Counted from the first letter of the stretch, positions 52,689-61,489 are shown. The stretch: 64,000 bases of DNA from Rhodococcus sp. W8901 (GCF_013348805.1 NZ_CP054690.1:2232001-2296000); one strand, 5' to 3'. The notes: generated from the letters alone by a model not told the origin. Translations and numbers: made by a program.

Positions 52689-55217
52689 ATGAGTGTCCTC
52701 GAGATTCCCGAACCGTCCTTGGTCGTGCTCGTCGGGATCAGTGGATCCGGCAAGTCTTCGTTCGCTGCCCGGCATTTCGGCCCCTACGAGGTGATCTCCA
52801 GTGATCACTGCCGGGGGCTCGTCAGCGACGACCCGAACGCGCAGGCCGCGACGGCCGACGCGTTCGAGGTGCTCGAGTTCATCGCGGCCAAGCGTCTGCG
52901 TGCGGGCAAACTGACCGTCGTCGACGCCACGAGTGTTCAACCGGCGGCGCGGAAGAAGCTGGTCGACCTCGCCCGCAGCCACGACACTCTTCCCGTGGCG
53001 ATCGTCATCAACGTCCCGGAGCCCGTCTGTGCCGAACGCAACGCGGCGCGCGGGGACCGAGCCTTCGATCGCGCCGTGCTGCGCCGTCAGCACCAGCAAC
53101 TGAGCCGTTCGTTGCGCGGGTTCTCCCGTGAGGGATTCCGGGTCGCGCACGTGCTCGACGGCGTCGACGCCGTCGAGTCGGCCCGGATCGTCCGACAGCC
53201 GCTGCGCAGCGACCGCCGCGACCTGACCGGACCGTTCGACGTGATCGGTGACATCCACGGTTGCCTCGGTGAGCTCGAAACACTGCTGGGTGCGCTGGGG
53301 TACACGGTGCTCCGCGATGACCTGGGTCGGGCGGTGGACGCGGTTCCGCCGGCCGGCCGGACCGCGGTCTTCGTGGGCGACTACGTCGACCGGGGACCCG
53401 ACTCTCCCGGTGTGCTCCGGTTGGTGATGGGGATGGTCGGCGCCGGTCATGCGCTCGGCGTGCCCGGAAACCACGAGAACAAACTGGTCAAGGCGTTGCG
53501 CGGTAGGAAGGTCAGCGCCACGCACGGTCTCGAGCGCACTCTCGAGCAGCTGGCCGGCGAGCCCGAGGAGTTCCGCAGACAGGTCGCGGACTTCTGCGAC
53601 GGGCTGGTCGCGCACCTCGTTCTCGACGGGGGACGCCTGGTCGTCGCGCACGCCGGGCTCAAGGAGGAATACCACAACCGCGCGTCGGGCCGGGTGCGCA
53701 GCTTCGCACTGTACGGCGAGACCACCGGGGAGACGGACGAGTTCGGGCTTCCGGTGCGCTATCCCTGGGCCGAGGACTATCGGGGTGAGGCAATTGTGCT
53801 CTATGGGCACACACCCGTGCCGGACGTGCGTTGGGTCAACCGCACCGCCTGCCTCGACACCGGATGCGTCTTCGGCGGCGCGCTCACCGCAATGAGATAC
53901 CCGGAACGCGAAGTGGTGTCGGTGCCCGCCGAGCGGCAGTGGTACCGACCGGTGAAGCCGATCCACCAGCCCACCTCGGATCCGCAGGCCCTCGACATCG
54001 ACGACATCCTTCGGGCCGGGGGAGTGGAGACGTCGACTCGCGGGCGGATCTCGGTTCGCCCGGAGAATGCGGCGGGCGCACTCGAGGTGATGAGCCGCTA
54101 CGCGGTGGACCCGCGGTGGCTCACCTACCTTCCGTCGACGATGTCGCCGTGCGCGGCGTCCACACTCCCGGGACTGCTCGAGCACCCTGCTGAGGCCTTC
54201 GCTGCCTATCGAAAGGCGAAGGTGGACAAGGTGATCTGTGAAGAGAAGCACATGGGTTCGCGCGCTGTGGCGCTGGTGTGCCGTGATGCGTCCGTCGCCG
54301 CGGAGCGTTTCGGTGTCGGCGACGGGCTGTCGGGGATGGTGCACACCCGCACCGGTCGGCGCATGTTCGGAGAGACGCAGACCGAGTTGCTGGTCGCCAA
54401 GGTCGCGGATGCCGTCGGGGCCGCCGGGCTGTGGGACGAACTCGGCACCGACTGGCTGCTGCTCGACACCGAACTGCTGCCGTGGTCGGCGAAGTCGGAG
54501 GAGCTGCTGCGGTCGCAGTACGCGGCCGTTGGTGCGGCCGCGTCCGCGGACCTGTCCGCGCGCGCGGCGGTGCTCGATGGCGCGTCCGGGCGGGGACTCG
54601 ATGTCGGTGCGCTGCTGGCCGTGACCAGGTCCCGAGCCGACGACGTCGAGCGCTACGTCGAGGCGTACCGGAGATACGTGTGGCCGACGGACGGGCTCGA
54701 CGGCGTGCGGCTCGCGCCGTTCCAGTTGCTCGCGACCGAAGGGGCGAGCTACGGCGACCGTGACCACGGTTGGCACCTCGAGGTCGCCGACCGACTCGCC
54801 GACGTCGCGCCCACGCTGTTCACGACGACGCGGCGAGTGGTCGTGGACACGACAGTGCCCGAGTCGGAGGAGTCGGGCGTTGCCTGGTGGGAGGAGCTGA
54901 CCGCGGCGGGCGGGGAGGGAATGGTGGTCAAGCCGTTCCACAACCAGAGCGGTGGCGGACGCGTGCAGCCGGGCATCAAGGTGCGGGGACGCGAGTATCT
55001 GCGGCTGATCTACGGCCCGCACTACACCGAGCCGGAGAACCTGGCCCGACTGCGGAATCGGAGCCTGGGCCACAAGCAATCGATGGCGTTGCGCGAGCAC
55101 GCGCTCGGAATGGAGGCGATCGACCGGCTGATCAAGGCCGAGTCGCTGTGGCGGATCCATCAGGCGGTGTTCGCCGTCCTCGCGCTCGAGTCGGAGCCGG
55201 TGGACCCGCGGTTGTAG
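52689..55217 (+). CDS. pnkp: Polynucleotide kinase-phosphatase (Pnkp) of bacterial RNA repair
   Basis: An 842-residue three-domain repair enzyme. Residues 1-175 are a 5'-OH polynucleotide kinase with P-loop GISGSGKS (16-23). Residues 185-440 are a binuclear metallophosphatase with DIHGC (Asp188, His190), GDYVDRGPDS and GNHE, which removes 2',3'-cyclic phosphates. The C-terminal half (about 455-842) is an adenylyltransferase with the KxxG nucleophile in EEKHMGSR (Lys520) and motif MVVKPFH. The family ligase needs Hen1 to seal breaks, and hen1 is directly upstream with zero spacing. Domain order and size match the clostridial enzyme (about 870 residues). The likely substrate is tRNA cut by ribotoxins. 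Confidence 0.94.
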   Translation: MSVLEIPEPSLVVLVGISGSGKSSFAARHFGPYEVISSDHCRGLVSDDPNAQAATADAFEVLEFIAAKRLRAGKLTVVDATSVQPAARKKLVDLARSHDTLPVAIVINVPEPVCAERNAARGDRAFDRAVLRRQHQQLSRSLRGFSREGFRVAHVLDGVDAVESARIVRQPLRSDRRDLTGPFDVIGDIHGCLGELETLLGALGYTVLRDDLGRAVDAVPPAGRTAVFVGDYVDRGPDSPGVLRLVMGMVGAGHALGVPGNHENKLVKALRGRKVSATHGLERTLEQLAGEPEEFRRQVADFCDGLVAHLVLDGGRLVVAHAGLKEEYHNRASGRVRSFALYGETTGETDEFGLPVRYPWAEDYRGEAIVLYGHTPVPDVRWVNRTACLDTGCVFGGALTAMRYPEREVVSVPAERQWYRPVKPIHQPTSDPQALDIDDILRAGGVETSTRGRISVRPENAAGALEVMSRYAVDPRWLTYLPSTMSPCAASTLPGLLEHPAEAFAAYRKAKVDKVICEEKHMGSRAVALVCRDASVAAERFGVGDGLSGMVHTRTGRRMFGETQTELLVAKVADAVGAAGLWDELGTDWLLLDTELLPWSAKSEELLRSQYAAVGAAASADLSARAAVLDGASGRGLDVGALLAVTRSRADDVERYVEAYRRYVWPTDGLDGVRLAPFQLLATEGASYGDRDHGWHLEVADRLADVAPTLFTTTRRVVVDTTVPESEESGVAWWEELTAAGGEGMVVKPFHNQSGGGRVQPGIKVRGREYLRLIYGPHYTEPENLARLRNRSLGHKQSMALREHALGMEAIDRLIKAESLWRIHQAVFAVLALESEPVDPRL

Positions 55218-55227
55218 GTTGAGCCGA

Positions 55228-55971
55228 CTAGGTCAGGATGATCAGTTCGCCGTCGGAGGCGGTCTCGACGGTGAGACCGGCCTTCGACGCGACGCGGGCG
55301 ACACCTTTGATGTCGGTCGGCTCGGCGCGCGAGACGATCAGTGCCCGCGCGAGCAGGCCCTTGTGGTGCTTGTTGAAGTGGCTCACCACTTTTCGGGAGC
55401 CGTCCGGCTGCTCGGTGAGTACGGTCGCGATGATCGCACCCGGCACCGGGCCCAGCTGCTGGTAGGTGCCCGAGCGCAGATCCACCACCAGTCCGCCGGC
55501 CGCCTCGGCGACCAGGGCGTCGGAGAGTTCCGGCTTCCACAGCGACTGCAGCGTCCCGAAGCCGGGCAGCTTGGATCCGCCGGACAGCCGGTACGCGGGA
55601 ATCGGGTCCCCGGCCCGCACCGCACCGAACAGCGCCGAGCCCATCCCGAGCCGGCGATACGCCTTCTCCCGCTGCACCTTCGTGAAGGACGTCGCATCGA
55701 GTGCGTCGAACAGCACTCCCGTGTAGCGCTCGAGCGCGGGCCGGGTGGCGGAGACCCACAGCTTCGCGTTGCGTTCGATCTCGTCGGCCTGCTTCGGGCC
55801 CAGTCCCAACGCCAGATTCGATGCCTCGGTGTCCTCCGCCAGGTCCACGAGCGCCTGCACCAGCATCTCGCGCGTCTCGGTCAGCTGCGGCATCGACAGC
55901 TCGCTGAGATCGAGCGGCGCGCCCTTGCCGCCGTCGGACTTGGTTTCGGAAGGGGGAAGCAGGACAAGCAC
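55228..55971 (-). CDS. yaaA: YaaA-family peroxide stress protein
   Basis: A 247-residue DUF328/UPF0246 protein. It begins VLVLLPPSETKSDGG, the family's signature LPPSE motif. YTGVLFDALDA, AYRLSGGSKLPGFGTLQSLWKP and a His/Lys-rich C-terminal HFNKHHKGLLAR block are also characteristic. In Escherichia coli YaaA lowers free iron and protects DNA from peroxide. GTG at 55971 is chosen because the N-terminus then aligns with the family; the 25-residue upstream extension is Arg-rich and unsupported. It is convergent with pnkp (10-bp gap). Its place next to an RNA repair cassette and iron-regulated genes hints at a stress theme, as inference. Confidence 0.87.
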   Translation of the reverse strand: MLVLLPPSETKSDGGKGAPLDLSELSMPQLTETREMLVQALVDLAEDTEASNLALGLGPKQADEIERNAKLWVSATRPALERYTGVLFDALDATSFTKVQREKAYRRLGMGSALFGAVRAGDPIPAYRLSGGSKLPGFGTLQSLWKPELSDALVAEAAGGLVVDLRSGTYQQLGPVPGAIIATVLTEQPDGSRKVVSHFNKHHKGLLARALIVSRAEPTDIKGVARVASKAGLTVETASDGELIILT

Positions 55972-56053
55972 GAACGCCAACGCTACCGGGCGGCCGCGGC
56001 GCCGACGCTCGCGGCGTGCGGATCTGAGTCGCGAACCGTCGGGCACACGAAAC

Positions 56054-56091
56054 AGGTCTGGCCTCCGCTCCGGGGAGCGAAGGCCAGACCT
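56054..56091. terminator. Bidirectional hairpin terminator downstream of the three-repeat protein gene
   Basis: AGGTCTGGCCT (56054-56064) pairs with AGGCCAGACCT (56081-56091) and CGCTCC with GGAGCG inside it, with one mismatch and a tiny loop. Read on the minus strand it follows the surface-protein stop by about 50 bp and is trailed by TGTTTCGTG. Confidence 0.65.
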
Positions 56092-56118
56092 CAGTTGTTC
56101 TGCGGGTTCAGCTCGGGT

Positions 56119-56156
56119 GCGACGACCTCAGGAGCGACGACCTCAGGAGCGACGAC
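56119..56156. repeat. 15-bp tandem repeat at the 3' end of the surface-protein gene
   Basis: GCGACGACCTCAGGA occurs twice in direct succession (56119-56133, 56134-56148), and GCGACGAC follows. The stop codon (56143-56145, minus strand) lies inside the second copy. Copy-number change would move the reading end or extend the tail (upstream copies would add coding triplets, since 15 is a multiple of three). Confidence 0.7.
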
Positions 56157-57507
56157 GCAGTGCCGTCACGGCCAGGCCGGCAGCGATGACGCCACCAATG
56201 GCCAGCGGAGCGACCGGCGGGCCCTCACCGGCGTCGGACTGGACGCTGGCGACGTTCTGGATCTCGGGAGCATCGACGACCGGTGCGGAAACCGGTGCGG
56301 CAGCAGGCGCCGTGAAGGTGATCGGGGTCTTGGTGTCCTGGCTGCGGTCCGTGGAGCCATGGGCCATGACGGTGTAGATCGAGCACGCGTTCACGAAGCA
56401 GTTCGAGACGCCGTTGACGGCGGTCGCGTTGATGGTGGCGGTCCAGGCACCGCCCACGATCTGACCTTTGGTGATGAATCCGGTGGTGATCCACGCGCCG
56501 GCGTTGGTGGTCGAGAACTGGTCGTCCTGGACGATGCCGTAGTACAGGCCGGTGCCGGCCGCGGCACCTTCGAAGCCGGTGCCCGAGACGGTGATCGTCT
56601 CGCCGACAGTCAGGTTGGTGGTCTTGTTCGCGGTCACCGCGGGTCCGGTGGGCACGACGACCGGCGGCGCGAAGGTGACCGGCGTCTGGGTGTCCTGGCT
56701 ACGGTCGTCGATCGTGTTGTGATCGGCGAGCGTGAAGATCGAGCACGCGTTCTCGTAGCAGTTCGCGTCACCCTTGATCGCGGTGGCCTTCAGCGTGGTG
56801 GTGAAGCCGCCGTCCACGATCTGAGCGGCCTTGATCCACTCGGTGGAGTGGAAGGCGCTGCTGTTGGTGCCGGAGTACTTGTCGACCTGGGCGAGACCGA
56901 CGTAGATGCGCTGGCCCTCGCGGCCGAAGCCGGTGCCGGTGACGGTGATCTCCTCGTCGTTCGTCAGACCGGTCGTCTTCGAGATCGTCACGGCAGGGCC
57001 GGCCGGCACGACGACGGGCGCCGCGAAACTCACCGGGGTCTGGGTGTCCTGGGTGCGGTCGGGCGAGCCGTGTGCGGCGACGGTGTAGATGGAGCAGGTG
57101 TTCTCGAGGCAGTTCGAGTCGCCCTTGACGGCGGCGACGTCGATGTCGGCGGTCCAGGCGCCGCCCACGATGTCGGTTGCCTCGAGCCACTTGGTGGTCA
57201 TCCAGGCGGTGGAGTCGGTGGCGGAGTACTTGCTGTCCTGGATGAGGCCGACGTAGATGCCGGCGCCGGCGCCGGAGAAGCCGCTGCCCGTGACGGTGAT
57301 GGTCTCACCGTCGGCGACGAGGTCGGTGGCCTTCGACAGCGACACCAGTGGCGTCACCTCGCCGGGTTCCTCGGTTCCCGGGTCGCTGGAGCCGAGGCTG
57401 CCCAGCGAGCCGAACGGGCTGGTCTGCGCTGCCGCGACGCCCAGCGGCATCGTGCAGGCGACCGTGGTGGCAACCGCCACGATCGCGGACTTTGTGAACG
57501 CGCGCAT
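56143..57507 (-). CDS. Iron-box-controlled surface protein with three neocarzinostatin-like repeats
   Basis: A 454-residue exported, C-terminally anchored protein. Signal peptide to about residue 27 (VAAAQT). Three copies of a 108-residue repeat lie at about 53-161, 172-279 and 289-398. Each starts TxxLxxGETITVTGxGF, contains IYVGL(I/A)Q, a close Cys pair (C133/C138, C250/C255, C370/C375) in NCxxNACSIYT, then a His and D-R-S-Q-D-T, and ends PVxF. A hydrophobic helix (434-450) and RRRS close the protein. The opening and the Cys-pair pattern resemble the immunoglobulin-like enediyne-apoprotein (neocarzinostatin) fold; this is my inference. An IdeR-type box lies 41 bp upstream of the ATG. Function unknown; haem or siderophore binding is conceivable. 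Confidence 0.82.
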   Translation of the reverse strand: MRAFTKSAIVAVATTVACTMPLGVAAAQTSPFGSLGSLGSSDPGTEEPGEVTPLVSLSKATDLVADGETITVTGSGFSGAGAGIYVGLIQDSKYSATDSTAWMTTKWLEATDIVGGAWTADIDVAAVKGDSNCLENTCSIYTVAAHGSPDRTQDTQTPVSFAAPVVVPAGPAVTISKTTGLTNDEEITVTGTGFGREGQRIYVGLAQVDKYSGTNSSAFHSTEWIKAAQIVDGGFTTTLKATAIKGDANCYENACSIFTLADHNTIDDRSQDTQTPVTFAPPVVVPTGPAVTANKTTNLTVGETITVSGTGFEGAAAGTGLYYGIVQDDQFSTTNAGAWITTGFITKGQIVGGAWTATINATAVNGVSNCFVNACSIYTVMAHGSTDRSQDTKTPITFTAPAAAPVSAPVVDAPEIQNVASVQSDAGEGPPVAPLAIGGVIAAGLAVTALRRRS

Positions 57508-57548
57508 TTTCCTACTTTCTGATGTGGGCCGCCGGAACGCGGCAAAGA

Positions 57549-57567
57549 TTAGGCAAAGCTAGCCTTA
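57549..57567. promoter_or_regulatory. IdeR/DtxR-type iron box before the three-repeat protein gene
   Basis: TTAGGCAAAGCTAGCCTTA matches the 19-bp iron box consensus (TTAGGTTAGGCTAACCTAA) at 14 positions, including both outer half-sites. It ends 41 bp upstream of the ATG at 57507 on the minus strand. Repression in iron-replete conditions is expected. Confidence 0.7.
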
Positions 57568-57650
57568 GTTGGATTCGCGGTAAAGGGGTAGCCGGAAGCA
57601 GATTTCAGGGCCGCGGATGTTCGCATGTAGCCAGTTCAGGGCACGTTCAG

Positions 57651-57681
57651 GTGAGGGGCATCCGGTTCGGATGCCCCTCAC
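57651..57681. terminator. Hairpin terminator downstream of the four-repeat protein gene
   Basis: GTGAGGGGCATCCG (57651-57664) and CGGATGCCCCTCAC (57668-57681) form a perfect 14-bp stem with a 3-nt loop, 17 bp beyond the stop at 57698 on the minus strand. The U-tract is missing, as is common here. Confidence 0.7.
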
Positions 57682-57697
57682 GCGAAAAGGGGTGGCG

Positions 57698-59818
57698 CTA
57701 GGTGCGGCGGCGCAGTGCGAACGTCGCTGCCACTGCAATTCCGGCTCCGACGACGCCACCGATGAGCAGTGGCAGGATCCAGGCGGTGCCGTCGGTGAAC
57801 GCGTCCGACAGATTGCGGATCGCCGAGGAGGCGGTGTTCGAGTTGTCCGAGGAGGTCGTGCCTCCGTCGTTCGAGCCGCCGTCTGCACCCGCCGCCAGTG
57901 CTGCTTCTTCGGCCTTGTCGGCGTTGGGTGCGTTCGGGTCGTCGCCGAAGCTGACGGGAGTCTGCGTGTCCTGGCTGCGGTCGCTCGAGCCGTGAGCCGC
58001 GATCGTGTAGATCGAGCACGCGTTCTTGGTGCAGTCCGAGTCGCCCTTGACGGCCTGCACCTTCATGGTGGTCGACCAGGCGCCGTCCTTGATCCTGCTC
58101 GGCGTGATGAACGCCGTGGTCATCCAGGCGCCGGCGTCAGTGGTGGAGAACTTGTTCTCCTGGATCAGGCCGACGTAGATGCCGGGTTGCGCACCGGAGA
58201 ATCCGGTGCCCGAGATGGTGATCTCGTCGCCCTCGACCTTGAGTCCCTTGGCCTTCGACAGCGTCACGGCCACGGTCTTCGCGGCGCCGGGAGCGCCGGC
58301 GGCATTCAGCACCGGAGGCGCCGTGACGGTGCCCGGTGCGACTCCGCCGACGAAGCTCACCGGGGTCTTGGTGTCCTGGCTGCGGTCCGAGGAGCCGTGG
58401 GCCATGACGGTGTAGATCGAGCACGCATTCTTGATGCAGTCGAAGGCGCCCTGGGTAGCGATCATTTCCACGGGGAGGGACCAGTTGCCACCGGAGATCT
58501 GCTCCGGCTTGATGAACGCCGAGGTCATCCAGGCCGACGCGTCGGCGGCCGAGAAGACGTTGTCCTGCACGAGGCCGACGTAGAGGCCCGGAGCGGCGCC
58601 GGAGAAGCCGGAGCCGGAAACCGTGACGGTCTCACCCGACGGGTTGATATCACTCGATTTCGAGAGCGACACCGACAGGCTGCTGTTCGCCGTGAACGTT
58701 TCGCCGGGCGCAGCGCCGGCCGCGCCGCCACCAGCAGCCCCGCCGGTCCCGGCTCCGCCGCCGCCACCACCGCCACCACCGGTGACCGGGGGTGCGGTGC
58801 CGACGAAGCTGATGGAGGTCTTGGTGTCCTGGCTGCGGTCACTCGAGCCGTGCGCGGCGAGCGTGTAGAGGGCACACTTGTCGGCGATGCAGTCGCCGCC
58901 CTCGAATGCGCCGATCACGTCGATGCTCGTCGAGAACGAACCACCCGGCATTTCGGACGGCTTGATGAACTTCGGCTTGTAGAAGACCGAAGCGTCGGTG
59001 GACGAGTACTTGTTCGTCTGCGCGATGCCGACGTAGATACCCATGCCGGCAGTCGAGAACCCGCTGCCGCGGACATTGATCGTGTCACCGGCGGCATTGA
59101 GTCCGCTCGTCTTGCTCGCGTTGACCCGGGGGCCGCTGCCCGTGACCGGAGGCGTCGTCGGCTTGGTGGTCGTGGTCGGCGGCGTCGTCGTGGTCGTCGG
59201 CTTGGTGGTGGTGGTCGTCGTCGGCTTGGTGGTCGTCGTCGGGGGAGCCGTGGTGGTGGTGGTGGTCGTCGTCGGCGGTGTCATGGTGGTCGTCGGAGTG
59301 ACTGCGGCAAAGGACACTGGGGTCTCGGTGTCCTGGCTGCGGTCGGCGGAGCCGTGCGCGGCGACGGTGTAGATCGAGCACGCGTTCTGGGTGCAGTCCG
59401 AGTCGCCCTTGACGGCTACGACATCGACGGTGGTGTTCCAGGAGCCGCTCTTGATGTCGGCTGCCTTGATCCACGCGGTGGTCATCCATGCGCCGGCGTC
59501 GGTGGCCGAGAACTTGTCGTCCTGGACGAGGCCGACGTAGATGCCGGGTTGTGCGCCGGAGAAGCCGGTGCCCGAGACGGTGATGGTCTCACCGTCGACC
59601 AGGCCGGTCTTCTTCGAGACGGTCGTGACCGGAGTGCCGGAGGTGGTCTTGACCACCGGAGCGCCGGCTACGGTCGTGACCGGGGTGCTGGAAATGGCTT
59701 GGGCGGCAGCGTCGCTGCCGTCTGGGGTATCGGGAGCAGCAATGGCGATGCCCACCGGCGTCGTCAATGCCAAGGCGACCGCCGTGGTCGCGAACGCAGC
59801 CCTGCTGAACGCGCGCAT
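57698..59818 (-). CDS. Iron-box-controlled surface protein with four neocarzinostatin-like repeats
   Basis: A 706-residue exported protein, paralogue of the three-repeat protein. Signal peptide to about residue 28 (IAIAAPD). Four repeats lie at about 63-170, 229-338, 381-489 and 515-624; each has (S/T)GxGFS, (I/L)YVG(L/I)xQ, a Cys pair (C142/147, C310/315, C461/466, C596/601), AHGS and DRSQDT. Repeats 1 and 2 are joined by a mucin-like Thr/Pro/Lys linker (174-226), repeats 2 and 3 by a Gly/Ala-rich linker (346-369). A C-terminal helix (678-702) and ALRRRT anchor it in the membrane. Overlapping iron boxes lie about 64 bp upstream. Flexible linkers suggest display beyond the mycolate envelope. 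Not an HtaA domain protein. Confidence 0.82.
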   Translation of the reverse strand: MRAFSRAAFATTAVALALTTPVGIAIAAPDTPDGSDAAAQAISSTPVTTVAGAPVVKTTSGTPVTTVSKKTGLVDGETITVSGTGFSGAQPGIYVGLVQDDKFSATDAGAWMTTAWIKAADIKSGSWNTTVDVVAVKGDSDCTQNACSIYTVAAHGSADRSQDTETPVSFAAVTPTTTMTPPTTTTTTTTAPPTTTTKPTTTTTTKPTTTTTPPTTTTKPTTPPVTGSGPRVNASKTSGLNAAGDTINVRGSGFSTAGMGIYVGIAQTNKYSSTDASVFYKPKFIKPSEMPGGSFSTSIDVIGAFEGGDCIADKCALYTLAAHGSSDRSQDTKTSISFVGTAPPVTGGGGGGGGGAGTGGAAGGGAAGAAPGETFTANSSLSVSLSKSSDINPSGETVTVSGSGFSGAAPGLYVGLVQDNVFSAADASAWMTSAFIKPEQISGGNWSLPVEMIATQGAFDCIKNACSIYTVMAHGSSDRSQDTKTPVSFVGGVAPGTVTAPPVLNAAGAPGAAKTVAVTLSKAKGLKVEGDEITISGTGFSGAQPGIYVGLIQENKFSTTDAGAWMTTAFITPSRIKDGAWSTTMKVQAVKGDSDCTKNACSIYTIAAHGSSDRSQDTQTPVSFGDDPNAPNADKAEEAALAAGADGGSNDGGTTSSDNSNTASSAIRNLSDAFTDGTAWILPLLIGGVVGAGIAVAATFALRRRT

Positions 59819-59882
59819 CTTCCTTCTTCCTGGTCACAGCCGCAGTCCACGGCGCCATAGGGCGAACAGACCCCAAGTGAGG

Positions 59883-59911
59883 TTAGCCTATGTTTGCCTA
59901 GGCGAGCCTAA
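59883..59911. promoter_or_regulatory. Two overlapping IdeR-type iron boxes before the four-repeat protein gene
   Basis: On the plus strand TTAGCCTATGTTTGCCTAG (59883-59901; 12 of 19 consensus positions) overlaps, with a 10-bp shift, a minus-strand TTAGGCTCGCCTAGGCAAA (59893-59911; 13 of 19). A shift of one helical turn fits two IdeR dimers bound on opposite faces. The gene starts at 59818. Confidence 0.6.
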
Positions 59912-60031
59912 GCTACATCACTTTTCGTGATCTTGGTGAGCCAGGATTTCGGGTCGGGTTCGTAGCCGACAGATTTCGGTCCAGGGAGGAGACGGCGGAC
60001 GAGCGCTCTGCCGACCGTGAGTGGCGGACGG

Positions 60032-61456
60032 CTAGGGCGTCGCGGATCCGGGCGTTTGGATCTGCACGGCCAGCCAGGGCAGCGCGTCGGCGAAGCCCTG
60101 TGCCGCGAACTGCCAAGTGTGACGACCGTTCGATGTGTGCACCTCGCAGGAGATCCCGGCCGACGACGCGGTGGCACACAGTTGCTCGGCCGTACCGGTC
60201 TCGCCGGCATCGTGGGTGTCGTCGTGGCCACCCGTTCCGTCCATCCCCGGACTCGGCGCCGGCGCGGGGCCGGACAGGTTCGCGCCCTGCCGCGGAGGTA
60301 CGTCGCTGTCCTGGAACCAGCCCGAGATCCCTTGGTACAGCCCGTGTTCGGTCATCGCCTTCGTCGGATCGAACCGGTCCCGCAGCGCGGTGTCGCCGCC
60401 GTACAGGCGGTCCAGGGTCTGCTCGTCGGTGCCGGCGGTCGGGGCGACGTCTCCCGCGATGTCCTCGAAGGTGCTGAACAGGTCCGGATGCATCACGATG
60501 AGATCGACCGCGCACGTGCCACCCATCGACCAGCCCACGACACCCCAGCTCTCGGGGTTTGCCGATGCCCCGAACGTGGACACGACGTACGGGCGGACGT
60601 CGTCGACCAGGTGGGATGCCGAGTCTCCGCGCGGGCCGTCGACACATTCGGTGTCGTTGTTGAAGCTGCCGCCGGCATCGACGAACACGAGGATCGGGGC
60701 CTGGCCGCCGTGTGCCTGCGCATAGGCGTCGACGGTGTCGACGGCGCCGCCGGTCCGCAGCCAATCCGCAGCAGTGTTGAACTCGCCGCCGACCATCATG
60801 ATGACCGGCAACGCGGGAGGCGTGTCGCCTGCGAACCACGCCGGCGGCAGATACACGTACTCGGTCCGATGCTTGAAACCGCTCGCGGCGTCGGGGACGT
60901 CGACCGGCACCACCTTCCCCGTCGACATGGTCGTGTTTCGAAGGACAGGGAGGTCCGCGGCAGCCACCTGATCCGGGACCGGGCCGGCCGTCGCTGCGCC
61001 CCACGCGGTCTGCACGGTGGGGTAGTAGCCCACCCACTGGTTCAACGTCAGCGCCACACACGCGAAGGTCAACGGGATCAGAACGATCGACAGGCCGCGT
61101 CGCCACCAGCGGGTTCCCCGCCACCCGAGCACCGCGATCGCGATCGCGGCGACGAACACCGCCGACCACGCCCACAGCTGGATCGGTGCCGGATCCGACG
61201 CCAGCCCCTGCTGTCCGACGAACCAGTCCGCGGTCGCCGCGGCCGCCACGCCCAGCGCCGCGGCGACCGGCACCCACAGCAGCCACCAGCGCCTGCTGCG
61301 GCGGACCAGGACGGCGATCAACACGACGACGCTGACAATCTCCACCGTCAGTGGAAGCCAGCCGCCCAGCAGCGATACGCCGCTGCGGTAACCGCCCTGC
61401 GCAGCCACCCCGGCGGCCGGAGCGGCCGCGAGAAGGAGGGAGACCACGGAGTCCAC
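60032..61456 (-). CDS. Membrane-anchored esterase, antigen 85/esterase D-like alpha/beta hydrolase
   Basis: A 474-residue protein. Residues 1-150 hold four hydrophobic helices (e.g. [18 protein letters not shown], then [18 protein letters not shown]). The remainder is an extracellular alpha/beta hydrolase of the esterase D/antigen 85 type: [21 protein letters not shown], nucleophile elbow [11 protein letters not shown], and a His in [14 protein letters not shown] near the end. Cys residues in ECVDG and SCEVHT may form disulfides. Antigen 85 relatives transfer mycolates; this one lacks the classical fibronectin-binding stretch, so acyl-esterase or transferase activity on the cell envelope is a guess. 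It starts with GTG at 61456; a GTG three codons later is possible. It is divergent from proS. Confidence 0.8.
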   Translation of the reverse strand: MDSVVSLLLAAAPAAGVAAQGGYRSGVSLLGGWLPLTVEIVSVVVLIAVLVRRSRRWWLLWVPVAAALGVAAAATADWFVGQQGLASDPAPIQLWAWSAVFVAAIAIAVLGWRGTRWWRRGLSIVLIPLTFACVALTLNQWVGYYPTVQTAWGAATAGPVPDQVAAADLPVLRNTTMSTGKVVPVDVPDAASGFKHRTEYVYLPPAWFAGDTPPALPVIMMVGGEFNTAADWLRTGGAVDTVDAYAQAHGGQAPILVFVDAGGSFNNDTECVDGPRGDSASHLVDDVRPYVVSTFGASANPESWGVVGWSMGGTCAVDLIVMHPDLFSTFEDIAGDVAPTAGTDEQTLDRLYGGDTALRDRFDPTKAMTEHGLYQGISGWFQDSDVPPRQGANLSGPAPAPSPGMDGTGGHDDTHDAGETGTAEQLCATASSAGISCEVHTSNGRHTWQFAAQGFADALPWLAVQIQTPGSATP

Positions 61457-61489
61457 CTACCCAGTGTGCGACGCGAACCTGGCAACCGG

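Noticed and set aside
56143-59818. HtaA-type haem-binding domains in the repeat proteins
   Set aside because: The layout is similar, but the repeats lack the HtaA sequence pattern; they fit an Ig-like neocarzinostatin pattern better.
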